Shown: positions 1 through 12,234, counted from the first letter of the stretch. The stretch: 64,000 nucleotides of DNA from Benincasa hispida (GCF_009727055.1 NC_052353.1:40657729-40721728); one strand, 5' to 3'. A program made the numbers and translations. The notes: generated from the sequence alone by a model not told the origin.

Positions 1-2196
1 CAATTTCTACATGTAATTTCGAAGGTCGTATAAGTTCGATAGCTCAATTTTTACAATTGAAAATTTAAGAATATAATTGCAACTATATCCATTTTTTTTT
101 TTTTTTTTATAATTTGCCCAACCTATAATTTAACTTGATATTTAGTTTAAACTAGATTTTTTGTGGTTCATATTTCGCAATCATTGTGAACATGGTTGCA
201 ATAAAGTTATGATTGAACACCAAATTTAATGACCATAAAAACGCATTTACAAGTAAGAGAGATTATCTGATTTCACAGTAGAGAGAGAGAGAAAAAAGAA
301 TTCTGAATTGGAATGAATAAGCAAGAAAAAAGCGAACAAATGTGCTTTGGAAACTTGAAAAGATAAATGCGTCTTCTTAGTTTGTTTATGATTTGACATG
401 TGTAACACCACAATCCAAATTCTGCCAATTTCATTATCCACCCTGTAAAGTAAGCTGCTTTGGTGTATATTAAAATGAAAATTATAAAACAGTAATAAAT
501 ACTTACTACAATTAATTTGAGCCCCTTAAATCTTATCTTATATTACTACAGAAAATCTTTTTTAAAAAATCATTTTACTTTCAAACTAATCTAACATGTC
601 TGCAAATTTAGGGAATGTTGCAAAGTTTTTTATTTTATTTTATTTTATATATTTTTTTATATTGGGATTCTGAAATCCAAATAACCCACCCACACATGGA
701 TAATAGTAAATAGTAACCCAAATTTTAATAAATTATAAAAAAAACCAAAGAAACTCTAGAATTTTGACTTGGATTAAAATACACACTTTTGATCCATAAA
801 TTTCGCCAATTTAGTTTCAACCATTTAATTTCTATATTTTCAAATTTACTACAATTTAGTTTTTTTTATCATAGAAAAGCTCTTCAAAACTAAGTGTTAA
901 TTTATAGTGACTTAAAACTTTATAAAACAAATTTAATCCCGATTATTTATCAATATACATATATAAAAGATTTCATTAAATCAAAATAATATTTTTACAA
1001 ATTATAAAATACAGTTACTAAAGGGCTACTCAATAAAATTCAAGTAATAAACTTTTATAAGTGTAACCATTTTGTTTTTTGTTTTTGTTTTTATTATGAG
1101 ACTATTTTCATCTCCATTTTTTTTTTCATTTGTTATCTACTTTTTATCAATGAATTAAAGAATCAAGCCAAATGAATTCAACCATTATTGTTAAGAAAAA
1201 TGCAAATCATTATAAGAAATATATATAGATGATACAGATTTAATTTTTAAAAATAAAAATAAAAAAACAAAATGGTTAACGAACGAGATCTTAGTTTTTT
1301 ATTTTTTATTTTTTGAAAATTAAGCCTATAAACACCACTTCCAACTCTAAATTTCTTAATTTGTTATCTAATTTTTACTAATGGTTTAAAAACCAAGGCA
1401 AAATTTGAAAATTATAAAAAGTAGCTTTTAAAAACTTGATTTTTTTTTTTTTGAAATTTGGAAAGAAATTCGACTAAGAAATGGAGAGGAAATAAATTTA
1501 ATTTTCAAAAATAAAAAATAAAAAACAAAATTGTTAGAGCAGTGTCAATTGAGTAGATTTTTTTTTTCAAAAAATCATTGCTATTTTTTTAAAAAAAAAT
1601 GACTTATTTTTAAAATTAAATCAAACACACCCTAAATTAAATTGAATTAAATTGTTAACGTTCAAGGACGAAACATTTGTGCTTTCTAGCCTATGAGAAT
1701 TAATGCAAACTATTTCATCCTTTGCTAAGTTTTCTATCATGGAATATGATACTTCATAAGAAAAAATACCCACTCTTTACACCTCACTTATACCTCCTCC
1801 TCTCTCACAACTTAAAAAGATGTAAAAGGATGAGAGTTTTGACTCCCTAATTTTAATATAAGGGCAAAAATAATATTTTCATTTAAACATTTGATATCAA
1901 AAGAATAGACAATTACCCAAATCAACACCACAAGAAACTTTTGGGTCAGCAATAAAAGTTATTTTAGGAAAAAATTTGATCCAGTATAAAAGAATATTAA
2001 TATAAGATGATAATAACATATTTCATTATCTAAGTAAGCTTAAATGCAAAACAATTCCACAAATGTAACACAATCATAGGTGACAAAAGAAGGTGACAAA
2101 AGAAGTTCCAGTTACTGTAAAAGAGTGAAAATTTTGGCCCCAAAGCTTAGATTTTGAAAGAGAAAAATTTTGCATAAGGACAAAGAATTTGTTTAC
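1..2196. other. AT-rich intergenic flank, no gene seen
   Basis: Long A and T runs and low-complexity AT sequence dominate. The short open frames here have no recognisable domain and read through simple sequence. I see no transposon ends and no RNA gene. It lies downstream of the minus-strand CDK inhibitor gene. Confidence 0.6.
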
Positions 2197-2342
2197 CTTT
2201 CACCATTTTGTGTTGAAGGGGATGATGAACCAAATTAACCCTCTGAATGGTCCCCAAAGAATTGCTTGCTCTTTTCTTCTTCTTGCTTCTTTGTTCTTCA
2301 TCAAGGTAGCTTAAGCTAAGAGAATCATATCCTGTTTTTACT
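2197..2342 (-). other. Exon-like open segment of unknown identity
   Basis: On the minus strand a 146-nt open stretch is bounded by a pyrimidine-rich acceptor ending TTTCAG and a donor reading GTAAAC after AAAG. Its translation has a lysine-rich patch (residues EEQRSKKKKR) followed by a histidine pair. It looks more like a spliced coding exon than random AT-rich DNA, but I do not recognise it and see no convincing partner exons. It could belong to an unresolved small gene, or be an untranslated or alternative 3' exon of the CDK inhibitor gene that ends about 600 bp away on the same strand. Confidence 0.25.
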
Positions 2343-2948
2343 CTGAAAGAATATTCCACAAACAGCATTCAGATCTTAACAGCACATCCAATCCATAACA
2401 AAAAATTTCAGAAATATGCAAAAGGAGGGAATTACACGTTTTCCCCCCGCTTTTTTCCCCTTTTTTTGTGCTTGACAAGAAAATAAGCATTCAAACAAAA
2501 CAAACTTTTCTTACACAAAACGCAAGCTCCAAAAGTGACAAAAGAAAGAAAGAAACAAACAAACAAAGGGGAACACTGTGATGAACATGGCCAACATTTG
2601 TCGTAAATTAAAGGTGAGAATTACAGAAATCTGTGCTTAATTATGGATGAAATGACACAAAACACAGCTTTGGGAGTTCCTGAAAGAAAATGATAAAAAG
2701 AACGGCGGCGGTGGTTTAATTTGCGGCTTGCGGCTTACGGCGGCGGGTTCTATGGATGTGTGTGTGTGCAGTGTGTGTGTATACTGAAAAGATTTAGTTT
2801 CGGAGGATCCTTTTATGGAGTTGAAAGCTGTACAAAAAGAAGAAATTAACAGAGTGTTTTCTTCCAAAAGGAAAGAGTTCGATATTTATGGAAAATTATG
2901 TGAAGGAAATCGGAGAAATCCAGATTCCGTAGGAGGTTAGCTGGTTTT

Positions 2949-4334
2949 TCATGGCTTCAGACGAATCCACTGGTATCGGCCTTCCAATGGTACATCCATG
3001 ATTATATCGAAGTTGTACCTGTACAAAAGAGGAAAAGAAATCATTCAAAGTCGGAGGAAGAAGAAGAAGACGAAGTTGAAAGTTAGTTAGGTTCATGTTT
3101 GGCTAAAGGGCGCCGAATCAGAGATGACTATCATGCGCGTGGAAAAATTGTACTCACTTCTCTGAGAAACGCTTCTGTTCGTACTTCTCAGCCTCGGCGA
3201 AGAAATCTTCAATCTCAGAGATCGGTGGCGTCTTCATCGGACGATCCGTTGGCTTCTGTTTTTCAGTCAAGAAGTTAGTTGCCGGAGAATCCATTTCGTC
3301 GGAATCTCCTAGGAGATTGCTCGTTGGAGTGCTCTCTCTGAAGAGATTCTCAAATTATTAGTATCGAAACTAAAATTAGTGGAAAAACAAAGAAACAGAA
3401 ATTAAACATTAAACGGAGTGAGAACTGGCGAAAGAGAAGACGAAGCGTTTCAGAATCCGTTTCGTTAGGGGAAATTAAAGGAAGATCGTAAAGTGCAATG
3501 CACCTTTGAATGCCGTTAACACGAATCGACTCTACGGTTTCGAAGCTCTTGGTCTGCAGCTATGGCGCATTGAAGATAGATGTCAATAAATACGATCGAA
3601 AATCGATACATAAACAAATTCTAAACAAACATCTTGTAGAAACATTCGCAATAAGGAGTAGAATCGAATTCAATAAAACGACGAAGGGCCAAACGAATCA
3701 TGAACTGTTCATCACTGAAATTTTTTGCAGGAAAAAGTTACCGGTAATATGAAGAACAATTCATCTAAAATTTCAATTTCAACGGAAAAAATTAGAGTTA
3801 CATGATTTATGAACCGATTAAATTTAATAATACTTTCTCTTCTACTTTTCCGTTTTCTCGCTAACCAAAAACAGAGACTCAAAATTAGATTCCAAATTCC
3901 AAACAAACAGAAGAAAAAAAAAACTAATCACAAGCGAAGAAGAAAGTACACTCCTCAATCAAGAGTTCAAAATTCACCTCTAGATCTTCGAATTTCACGG
4001 CGTCCTTCACGGCGGTGGCCTTCCCGCAGTCGTTACTGAAGCTACAAGAAACCGGAAACTCATCCTCTGAAAAAGTATGACTCATCTCACCTCCAGAAAC
4101 AATGCCAAGAGAATTCTTCTTCTCCAAACGCGACAGAGACGTCGTCGCATTCTCCAACCACAAACAACGATCGCCGAGGTCAGACTGAGACGCCGACGGC
4201 CGCAAACTCTCCGACGAACCGGCAATTCTCATTCTCTTAGACATGCAACCTGCATTATTCGCCGCCGTCATCACCACAACGCGCTTGCAATCACCCATCG
4301 CCGTCTCCACCTCCAGCTCGAACTCTGCTTTCAT
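2949..4334 (-). CDS. Cyclin-dependent kinase inhibitor, KRP/ICK family
   Basis: Three exons: 4334-3978, 3348-3158 and 3018-2949; phases close and give 205 residues. The C-terminal block is diagnostic. EIEDFFAEAEKYEQKRFSEK at about residues 164-183 runs into YNFDIIMDVPLEGRYQW at 184-200, matching the conserved Kip/CIP-like CDK- and cyclin-binding end of plant KRP proteins. The invariant YNFD is split by intron 2 (the lysine codon spans exons 2 and 3). The N-terminal half is poorly conserved in this family; here it is serine-rich with basic KRMR at about 33-36, possibly a nuclear localisation signal. Such proteins bind CDKA-cyclin D complexes in the nucleus and restrain cell-cycle entry and endoreduplication. 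The start chosen is the first ATG; a second in-frame ATG at residue 13 (MGDCKR) resembles common KRP starts and may be the true one. The exon 2 acceptor (TTTGAG) has a weak pyrimidine tract but is the one that keeps frame. Confidence 0.9.
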
Positions 4335-4459
4335 GGCCGCTCCAAAACCATTTTTAGAGAGAGAAAAAGAGAAACAAAACTAGAGCGAGAGAAAGCGTAA
4401 TAATAAGAGATCCGAGAGGAAGACGGGGAAGTAGTTGCCGCTTAATATGGTTACCGGCG

Positions 4460-4479
4460 NNNNNNNNNNNNNNNNNNNN
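4460..4479. other. Assembly gap of 20 N
   Basis: Twenty N lie about 125 bp upstream of the CDK inhibitor start codon. Part of that gene's promoter or 5' untranslated region is therefore missing, and no core promoter call is possible there. Confidence 0.98.
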
Positions 4480-5741
4480 CGGCGATCTTGTTTCAACGGT
4501 TGAGATTCGTCAATCTTCGAAGCGGCAATTTTACTTTGTTTATTGCTTCTAACGAAGTCGTTGCGAAGATTTTGGGCAGCTTTTGGAAATACGAATCCTC
4601 CAACTTCATAATCATAACAATTTCAATCTTTTTTTTAAAAAAGGTAATTTTATTGATTAAAATTTAAATTTAAAGATAAAATAAAATAATGTTAAATTTA
4701 GCTTGTAAGACAAGAAGTAATCAAAGTCTTTTCTAATTATGTTATAATTAGTTTCTTTTAAGATTTAAATAGGTTTTTATACTTTTAACTGGACCCCGTT
4801 TTAGTCGTATACTTTGTCATTTCGCTTCTTATAGTTTCAATTTTAATTCATTTTGGTCTTTGTATATTTAAAATGTTCGTTTTGACCATTGGATTTTCAA
4901 AAGTAACCATCTTGGTCCATTATTTTTATTTTTACTTCACTTTTAAGAGGTCAAAATAGTTCGTATTTGAATGTTCAAGTACCAAAATAACTAAAAGTTA
5001 ATAGTACAAGAATTAAAATGAACATTTTGAAAGTTCAGGTACCAAAATGAACAAAAATTGAAAGTATAGGATCAAAACGAACCTCTTAAAAGTACATAAA
5101 CCAAAATGAACAAAAGCCAAAAATACAAAAACCAATACAGTATTTAAAGCTTTCTTTAAACTAAGGTGAGTTTTTTGAGATGAGATATTTGAATGGATTT
5201 AGAAGAACTACTTGTGATTAGAAAAATCTTTGAATCTTCAATATTTTTCCAAATATGGAAAAGAATTGTGAGTTATTTCATTATATTAATATAATGTATA
5301 AGGTTTTAAGTAAATTAGAATAAAAATATGAAGTACTTAAAAATAATTCAATTGTTAAAGACCTTGTAAATTATGTCAAATGCTAGACGCTCATGTCTTG
5401 AAGGGATAATATTAATTTTTACTCTAAACTTGTCAGATTGTATCAGATCCTAAACTTTTAATTTCATCAATTTTGATCCTTGGTTCAATTCCAACCAATT
5501 TATTCACTAATTTTTTAAATTAAAAATGTAATTTTTTTTTTCATAAACTCGTTACTTTCAATAGAATAATGTCTTATACAAAAATAAGCTTGACTAAAGT
5601 GCATATTAACTATTAAGCAAGTAGAATACATTTTTAAGCCTTTAATTTAAAAAATAAATCATGTTGTTTTTCTTAAAAAAATTGTCTATTTCACTTCAAC
5701 TCCTTTCCTGTAGAAGATGAAGGTCTATTGAAAACAACCCT
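4480..5741. other. Intergenic, no gene seen
   Basis: AT-rich sequence with a diffuse set of related words (variants of 'accaaaatgaacaaaa' and their complements, about 4800-5140) suggesting a decayed inverted-repeat element. Boundaries cannot be fixed by eye. No coding sequence is recognised. Confidence 0.45.
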
Positions 5742-6060
5742 CACTACAAGAATTCTTGGCTCAACCGACATTAAAGATAGTGTTATTAAAGCCCTTTAAT
5801 GTCGGTTTTAAACCAACATTGAAGAGGGTGTACAATGTCGATTTAAAACCGATATTAAAGACCTTTTATAACATGATCTTCAATGTCGGTTGTCAACCAA
5901 CATTAAAGGCCATAATTATTGTCCATTTTTTCAATTATTGTCTATTTTTTGTAAATACCATGTCTGTTTTTTTTTTTTTCCAATTATTGTCCGTGTATTC
6001 GATATAATTATTTCCAATCCATTTTAATGTCGGTCACAAAGTTAAAAACGACATGTCCCT
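5742..6060. mobile_element. CACTA-type transposon terminus with subterminal repeats
   Basis: The sequence starts CACTACAAGAA, the standard inverted-repeat end of plant CACTA (En/Spm) elements. At least six subterminal motifs follow in both orientations, variants of ACCGACATTAAAG and TTAATGTCGGTTT (about 5764, 5797, 5812, 5834, 5881 and 6023). Subterminal repeat arrays of this kind are binding sites for the TNPA-like protein in characterised CACTA elements. I could not find the opposite end (TTCTTGTAGTG) in the next several kilobases, so this may be a truncated end or one side of a larger broken element. Confidence 0.65.
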
Positions 6061-9000
6061 AAAACCAAGGTAATCAACCTGTATATGCACAAAATAAATT
6101 CTTAATTGCTTTCACAAATCCATAATAATAAGGTACAAAAGAGGAATTGGAAATGATAATTTAACTCTAAAACCAAGGTAATCAACACTTGTTGTCATTA
6201 TATAGTGTTTTCCAAATAGTCTTTCAATTGCTCCTTCGTTATGTTTTCTCGACCATCCATCACAGATTTAATCTAAACCAAAAGCATGACTTCCTGCAAG
6301 CAGAGAAAAATGAGCAAACAATATATAATAAGAACTTATAAAAACATATTAAAGAATGTTGCACATCAGGAAAATATGTCATCTGTTCTTCAATGTTGCA
6401 AATCTCCACAAACTTAATATATAATTCACTAGGCTGCAGAGATTAGCTTTTGCTTGGGGAATTCTGCACATCTTCACGAACATATTAAATGCTTGGGGAA
6501 GCCTACAATCCACACATTCATTAGCTTTTGCTCTATATTTGTGTGGGATTGCCTAAAAACAAGAAATGAAGAAGGTTGAACTCGTAAGAGTAGACTACCT
6601 CAAAAATTTTTTTTGCAACTTATGGATGACATCTTTTTCTGTAGACTGGGTCTCCATATTTACAAAGGACACCATCACCTTCTAAGGGGTTATTGGACCA
6701 TTCCGAAGTCTGAACATCATTTTGTTATGTATACTAGTTCTCCACATTAACCAAGAGGCTAATAAACCTGCCAAGAATAGTGATAAAGGTCAAACAACAG
6801 TAATTAAATTCAAACAAACTGTAGAACAAAGAGCATTAAACAACGAGCATAATTGAACCCTCACAATTAGGCAAATGACCAAACCCTTGCTGGAAAAAAA
6901 AGACTTAAGTACATCCTCATATGAAAATATTGAAACAAATATTAGATATGAAAAGTGAAACAAGTCTAAGGTAGACCACATTACTACTCATAAACCTGAA
7001 CACAGCCAAAAGCACGTCTAGCAAAACAAAATTCAAAACTAAATGTCTTAACTCAAAGAATTAGAAAATTAGACTTAGAGATATCATCTTCAGTAACCCA
7101 TTCCATGATAACAAGATTTGATCTTCGAATCCTGATGATAGTTGTCTTACCGTCTTGTGTAAGTTACTAATCTTAATAATATCATATTGCATTTCATCAA
7201 TTTTTCCCTACCAAATATGCGAAATAAACACACAATCAATACAAAGTCATAATGGTCAAAATCCAACGCACAACAAAAAAAGAATTCCAAAGTTTATATC
7301 AGAATTAAATAAGATTGACCAATGGATCAAACAAGCAGAAACAAGGAAATAAACTTTTAGAATCACAAAGTCGCCACGAAACTATAAACATGTCACACCC
7401 ACAAATTATACATCCAAATGTCTAAGAAAGAAGCCAAAACAAATAATATAGCCTCAAAACTTACAAATAAGTAACATATCATATTTATCTTAACTACCTC
7501 ATCATTGAAAGCAGCACAACTATAAATGTTACATTGTATAAACATGGAGTAGGAACTCATACCTTGTCTTTATCCCACCTTTTAGAATTAAATAATGCTC
7601 TTGACCTGTTTACATTACCAAAGTGACTGAGGCTTAAAACGTGTCATGTTTAATTCTTAAGTTGATAAAAAAAACAAACTTTCATAATCACAAAGTTACC
7701 ATAAAACTATGAACTTGTCATACCGACAAACCATATATCCAAGTGTCTACGTTACATTTAGAGATGTCCAATTTTCCCCATGGGCCCCGCCCCAAACGGG
7801 ACGGGGATTCCCCGATTAGGTGAGGAATGGGGGAGGGAGTGAGGGAAAAAATTCTCCATGAGCTAAACGGGGATGGGGACGTTCCCCGTCCCCCGCCCCT
7901 CGGCCCCGACTCCGTCCCGATTAGCTTTTACATATTTATTTAGTATAATTATTTAATGTTATTTATTTGTTTTGTTATTATTATTATTATATAAATATTA
8001 CATTTAAATTTTAAATTTGATTATTTATTGGGAAAAGTAATGAATATGTTTAAATTTAGATTAAATATGTGAATAATTTGATTTATATTTATTTCTTTCT
8101 ACTAAAAAATTAATTAGCTTTTTTAGGCCAAAATTTGGGTAATTTATCTTTAAATTCAAATTGTCATCTAAAACTAACATAATAAACAATTTAGTGATAA
8201 AGTTAATTATTTAATTAAAATTCACTGACATTAATGATTTAAATTAATTGGCTTTTTACAAAAAAAAAAAAAGGTAACGGGAAAAAATTTTCCATGGAGA
8301 ACCCGATCCCCGCGAACTCCCTGCGGAGAATCCCCACCCTGACCCCCGTACGGAATTTCACGGGGATGGAGAATGAAATGGGGAATGGCATCCCCGGCCC
8401 CACCCCGCCCCGTGGATATCTTTAACACTTTAACATATGGGTTGTAAGGTAAAACTCCCATTCCAAACACTAATCATCATAGGTCGAGCAGTACTTGCAA
8501 GCAACAAGAATCAATGCCTAATGGGAAAAAAAGCCTCTACACATGGAAGAAAGATTGAAATGAAAATACGAAGTTGTTTACCTAATTGAAAAAGAAACTA
8601 AAACTTCGAAGCAGTTATTCCTTTTGTGTTTTCTCTCAACAACAAAAATACTTTAAAGAAAAAATTAGAATGCCAACAAGAAATATTAAGTGATCTTAGA
8701 AAACAGAGACTTCTAACCTTAGTCTTATCCTTTAGTGCCATGTAGATATTGTCACCGGTAGACCATTCTTCTTGTCCAAACATCCAACCACCACCAGAGA
8801 ACACAAACAATGTTAAAAACCCATCTAACAAACTTCAAATTATTTTCGTTGAAAAATATGAAAATTTGATTCTTTTTTTCCTTTAAAAACTTCAACAATG
8901 CACAATTTGTAGGCAATGTTTCTAAAAAATTAAACGACCCTTCATTGACTTGGTAACAAGAGACAATTTCATGTCCATGACCTGATAGACAATCAATTTA

Positions 9001-9578
9001 GAGCTGACAATGTAAATAAAGATACTATAAGACATGCCATTTACTAAACACAAGCAGCCCTGAAAATTTTTTAGGACAAACTTGGCCACGACACGATCAT
9101 ATACAAATACTTGGAAGCCAAAAGAACGTGGATACAATGCTTTCACACACAAAAACAAGCAGTTTCACATTTAATGATACAAGATTTTCAGATGAAAGAT
9201 GTAAAGCAATTATATTGCTAAGGGGAAAAGAGTAGATTCCTACCGCAAGTGTGTTGCAGGCTTTAGAATCTCGTTCAACTTTCCTACGACGGTCGTTTGG
9301 AAATCATGTGCTCTATCTTCTACATATTCATATCAATAAAAAGATAGGTAAATTTAGAATGAGAATCCATGAGAAGTTAACACAGCTATGTAATTGATGC
9401 CATTCTGTTTTATATTCCTTTCATGAAAAATTGAGGGTAATGGACATGGATGTTGAAAGGAAGACTACCCTGCTCAGTGTAGGGCAAATATTTACCATCG
9501 AACGTTATCACAGCACGATTCTTCCCATAAACACCCTTGACCTTGTAAACTGAGCAGTAGAAGTCTATGGCTGACATA
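6061..9578 (-). other. Scattered exon-like minus-strand fragments, unidentified
   Basis: Several short minus-strand stretches are open and followed by plausible donors: about 7565-7640 (ending GACAAG before GTATGA), 8719-8790 (containing WMFGQEEWSTGDNIYMALKD), 9243-9310 (before GTAGG) and 9410-9590 (containing [18 protein letters not shown]). None matches a family I know, and no continuous reading frame joins them. They follow a CACTA-type end, so they may be the decayed intron-bearing gene of that element, or a broken host gene. The MITE at 7759-8424 sits inside this stretch and the solo LTR at 9584 directly abuts the last fragment. Confidence 0.3.
7759..8424. mobile_element. GC-ended non-autonomous hAT-like MITE, 666 bp
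   Basis: Imperfect inverted ends TAGAGATGTCCA and TGGATATCTTTA match at 10 of 12 positions. Strikingly GC-rich terminal arms (CCCCGCCCC-type words in both orientations) flank an AT-rich core, so arm and core differ sharply in composition. No coding capacity. I could not see a clean 8-bp target duplication. Related sequences lie at 29735-29907 and 50868-51215 in the opposite orientation, which supports a dispersed family. Confidence 0.65.
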
Positions 9579-9583
9579 CTAAT

Positions 9584-11577
9584 TGTAACACCCCGCACAT
9601 TTTATTTAATAATAATGTAATTTTCAGTAACTTTATTAGTTGGAAATTCAGTAATTGTCCTTAGTTGGAGTGCATTTTTGGAATTTTGGATTTCAAGTAT
9701 AAGTGCGGGAATTTAAGTGTTGATGTGAAAATTATTCAATTTTTGAAATTCAATTTGAAAATTAATGGCATGAATTAATTTTCTTTTCAAAAGGAAAGGA
9801 AATACATAGTATAAAGCGGATTAAGGAAATGATTTAAATGTAATTATACTATTTCCTTTTAGTAATTATTATTATTATTATTTTATAAAATAAAAAGAAG
9901 CCCATCCCTTCTCCCTCATGCACGAAACCTTTCTCCCCCAAATTTTTCTCCTGCTAGTCACGACCTCTCTCGCCACCGCCGCTCCAGCCCCCTAACCACC
10001 ACACGCCAACGCCGATCCAGCCTCCTGACCGCCGCGTGCCGTGCCGTCTTCCAGCAGCTTGACTCTTAGATTTTGGTAAGATCTATTTTGGTGGTTGGGT
10101 TTCTTGAAAGATTTTGGATACCCACTAAGTTGGATTAAAGATTAAATTAGTCGCATTATTTTGATTTTAGATTTGAGCTTGAGAAATCACAGCAGCGACT
10201 GTCCAGCGGATTTAAGAGCGTTCAGCAAGAGTTTTGGTAAAATTTATGGTTCTTATTGTTGGTTTGTGGGCATGCTTTGATATTGAATTAAGTTTGGCTT
10301 AACCCTTGTATCTTTAAGGTTTCAAATCGTCGTCCATTGGGATTTAAAATCTGTTAAAAGGAGATTTTGGAGTCGAAATCTTGGGAGTGATTGTTGATCA
10401 AGTTCTTTGGGTAAGCTTTTGGGTATTGTGGATTTGAATATGAGATTTCGCAATTATTGTTGGACTGAAATTTAATGGTTGTATTCGTATGTTAGGGTCG
10501 TTACTTCAAACCGTAGTCATCATTTGGTTGTCTGATTTTATCTATGAAATTTCGATTAAGGTAAGTAATCTTACTACTGGAACTGCCTACGTGCCAGGCT
10601 TTAGTTGTATGCTAGTATTATAAGTGTATGTTATGGTAAATGTTAGCATGATAAATTATAATGTGATCTGAATCAAAGTATGTTCTAGAACGAGATCTGA
10701 ATTATTTAAATTTACACATAGATACTTGAATGCTAGTATAAGATGGTATGTGTTTCCATATAATTGTATCTGACCTAATGATGTTGAGACATACATGTAT
10801 GTTGTAGAACTATGATGTTGAGGTATATATGAATGTAGTAGAACATGTTGTTGAGGTATATGTGTATGTGGTAGAGTCATGGTATCGAGGCTTACATGTA
10901 TGTCATAGATTCGTATGGTGATGATTTTGATGTTGAGACTATGTGAATGTTTGTACTGATTAGTTAGATGCCCATTAGAGTTTGTGTTTCTTTCGGGATT
11001 TACCAGTTTGTGTTTCCTTCGGGATTTACCAATTTGTGTTTCCTTCGGGATTCACCAATTTGTGTCTCTTTCGGGATTCACTAGAGATAGTGGGCATACT
11101 TAACTACAGCAGGATAGGACTCAGTCTCCTTCTTGTTTCATATGTATATGTGCCATAGATGGGTATCTAGAGGACATAAAGCCCAGCCTGAGTATTTTAT
11201 ACTTATTCTTTCTCATGTTGTTGTTTCAGGTAAGGGTAGAGATGCACCAGCGATGGACAAGCGGAATTCGTGGTCGAGTAGGACTACTTTTTACGCTTCT
11301 GCATAATGAGATTTAAAGTTCTTTTCATACTTCTCTTAATGTTAGTTTTGATGTTTGAAACTTGTTAGTAAGAATTGTTTTTTCATATTTATTTATTAAC
11401 CTTTATGATTTATGGGTACCTTATTCTTATTTTAACGTTTGCATTTAATAAAGAACTTTTGAACTTCCTTATCTATTTAGCATTTATTTCAACATAAAGG
11501 AGCGTCGTTTTAAGTGTCATGCATGCATGTATTTTAGTAACGGTCTAACTTAAGTCCTAGGGGGTTGGTTCGTTACA
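9584..11577 (+). mobile_element. Solo LTR of an LTR retrotransposon, 1994 bp
   Basis: The unit starts TGTAACACCCCG and ends GGTTCGTTACA, so the six terminal bases form a perfect inverted repeat (TGTAAC/GTTACA) with the usual TG...CA. It is flanked by a perfect 5-bp target duplication, CTAAT at 9579-9583 and 11578-11582. No gag or pol sequence lies inside, so it is a solo LTR left by recombination between two LTRs. The 'TGTAACACCCC' start is common among plant Ty3/gypsy LTRs, so that superfamily is likely. It interrupts the exon-like stretch before it. Confidence 0.88.
10981..11084 (+). repeat. Four 26-bp tandem repeats inside the solo LTR
   Basis: Four head-to-tail units of about 26 bp have the core TTTGTGTTTCCTTCGGGATT. 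Units 2 and 3 are nearly identical. A second, looser array (period about 40 bp, 'gatgttgaggtatat' words) lies just upstream at about 10775-10935. Tandem arrays in LTR U3 regions often carry enhancer elements, but that role is inference here. Confidence 0.8.
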
Positions 11578-11582
11578 CTAAT

Positions 11583-12234
11583 AAACATAAAGCAAACCTT
11601 GAAATGATTATACATTAGCTTCTTCAACAGAATCTCTACTATTGGGAAAAAACAAATTAAACCTCACTGGTTTTGGTTGCGAGGAGTTTTGAGTTTATAG
11701 AATAGAAGGAAAAAGGGGTGTTTATAATGATATAGTGTGTTTGGGCTTATAAACATATAATGAATCGTTAAAGAATTTTATCATTGAGTGTGGTCACAAA
11801 GGAACCACAAGAAAATCTTGACTGGTAATTTCTTGTGTGAGAAATTGAGAAAAAAAAAAGTTTAATATAAATCTGATAAACCACATGAAATTTCCATCAA
11901 CAAAGTGAAAGAACAGTTGAAGACCTCAGAGTCTGAGCAGATGACTAATATAAGCAACACATAGCTATAATATCATCGTTCAATAACTTTCAATTTTTCA
12001 AATAAGTTTCAATACTTCCATATACTATCATTCACTGGACCTCTACATTTCTTAATTTTGTTTGTTGTGCTATCAAATACCACCTGGAACTGATTCAAAC
12101 TAATTATATCAGAATGTTTATGCTCTTGTATGAATTGAAGGGTCTTATCTTAAATCCTTGAATTATTAATGGTAGTCATGTAATTGATTGACCAGTTGAA
12201 CAAGGTAACTATATTGAATAAGTATATGTTACCT
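11583..12234. other. Intergenic, no gene seen
   Basis: AT-rich sequence between the solo LTR and the gypsy relic. No open frame, transposon end or RNA gene is recognised. The first part may be the continuation of the minus-strand exon-like stretch interrupted by the solo LTR. Confidence 0.4.

Noticed and set aside
3809..4400. Arginine-rich plus-strand open frames
   Set aside because: Antisense shadows of CDK inhibitor exon 1; the low-complexity translation has no family match.
10981..11084. Possible CRISPR-like repeat array
   Set aside because: Four directly adjacent 26-bp units with no spacers in plant LTR DNA; simple tandem repeats.
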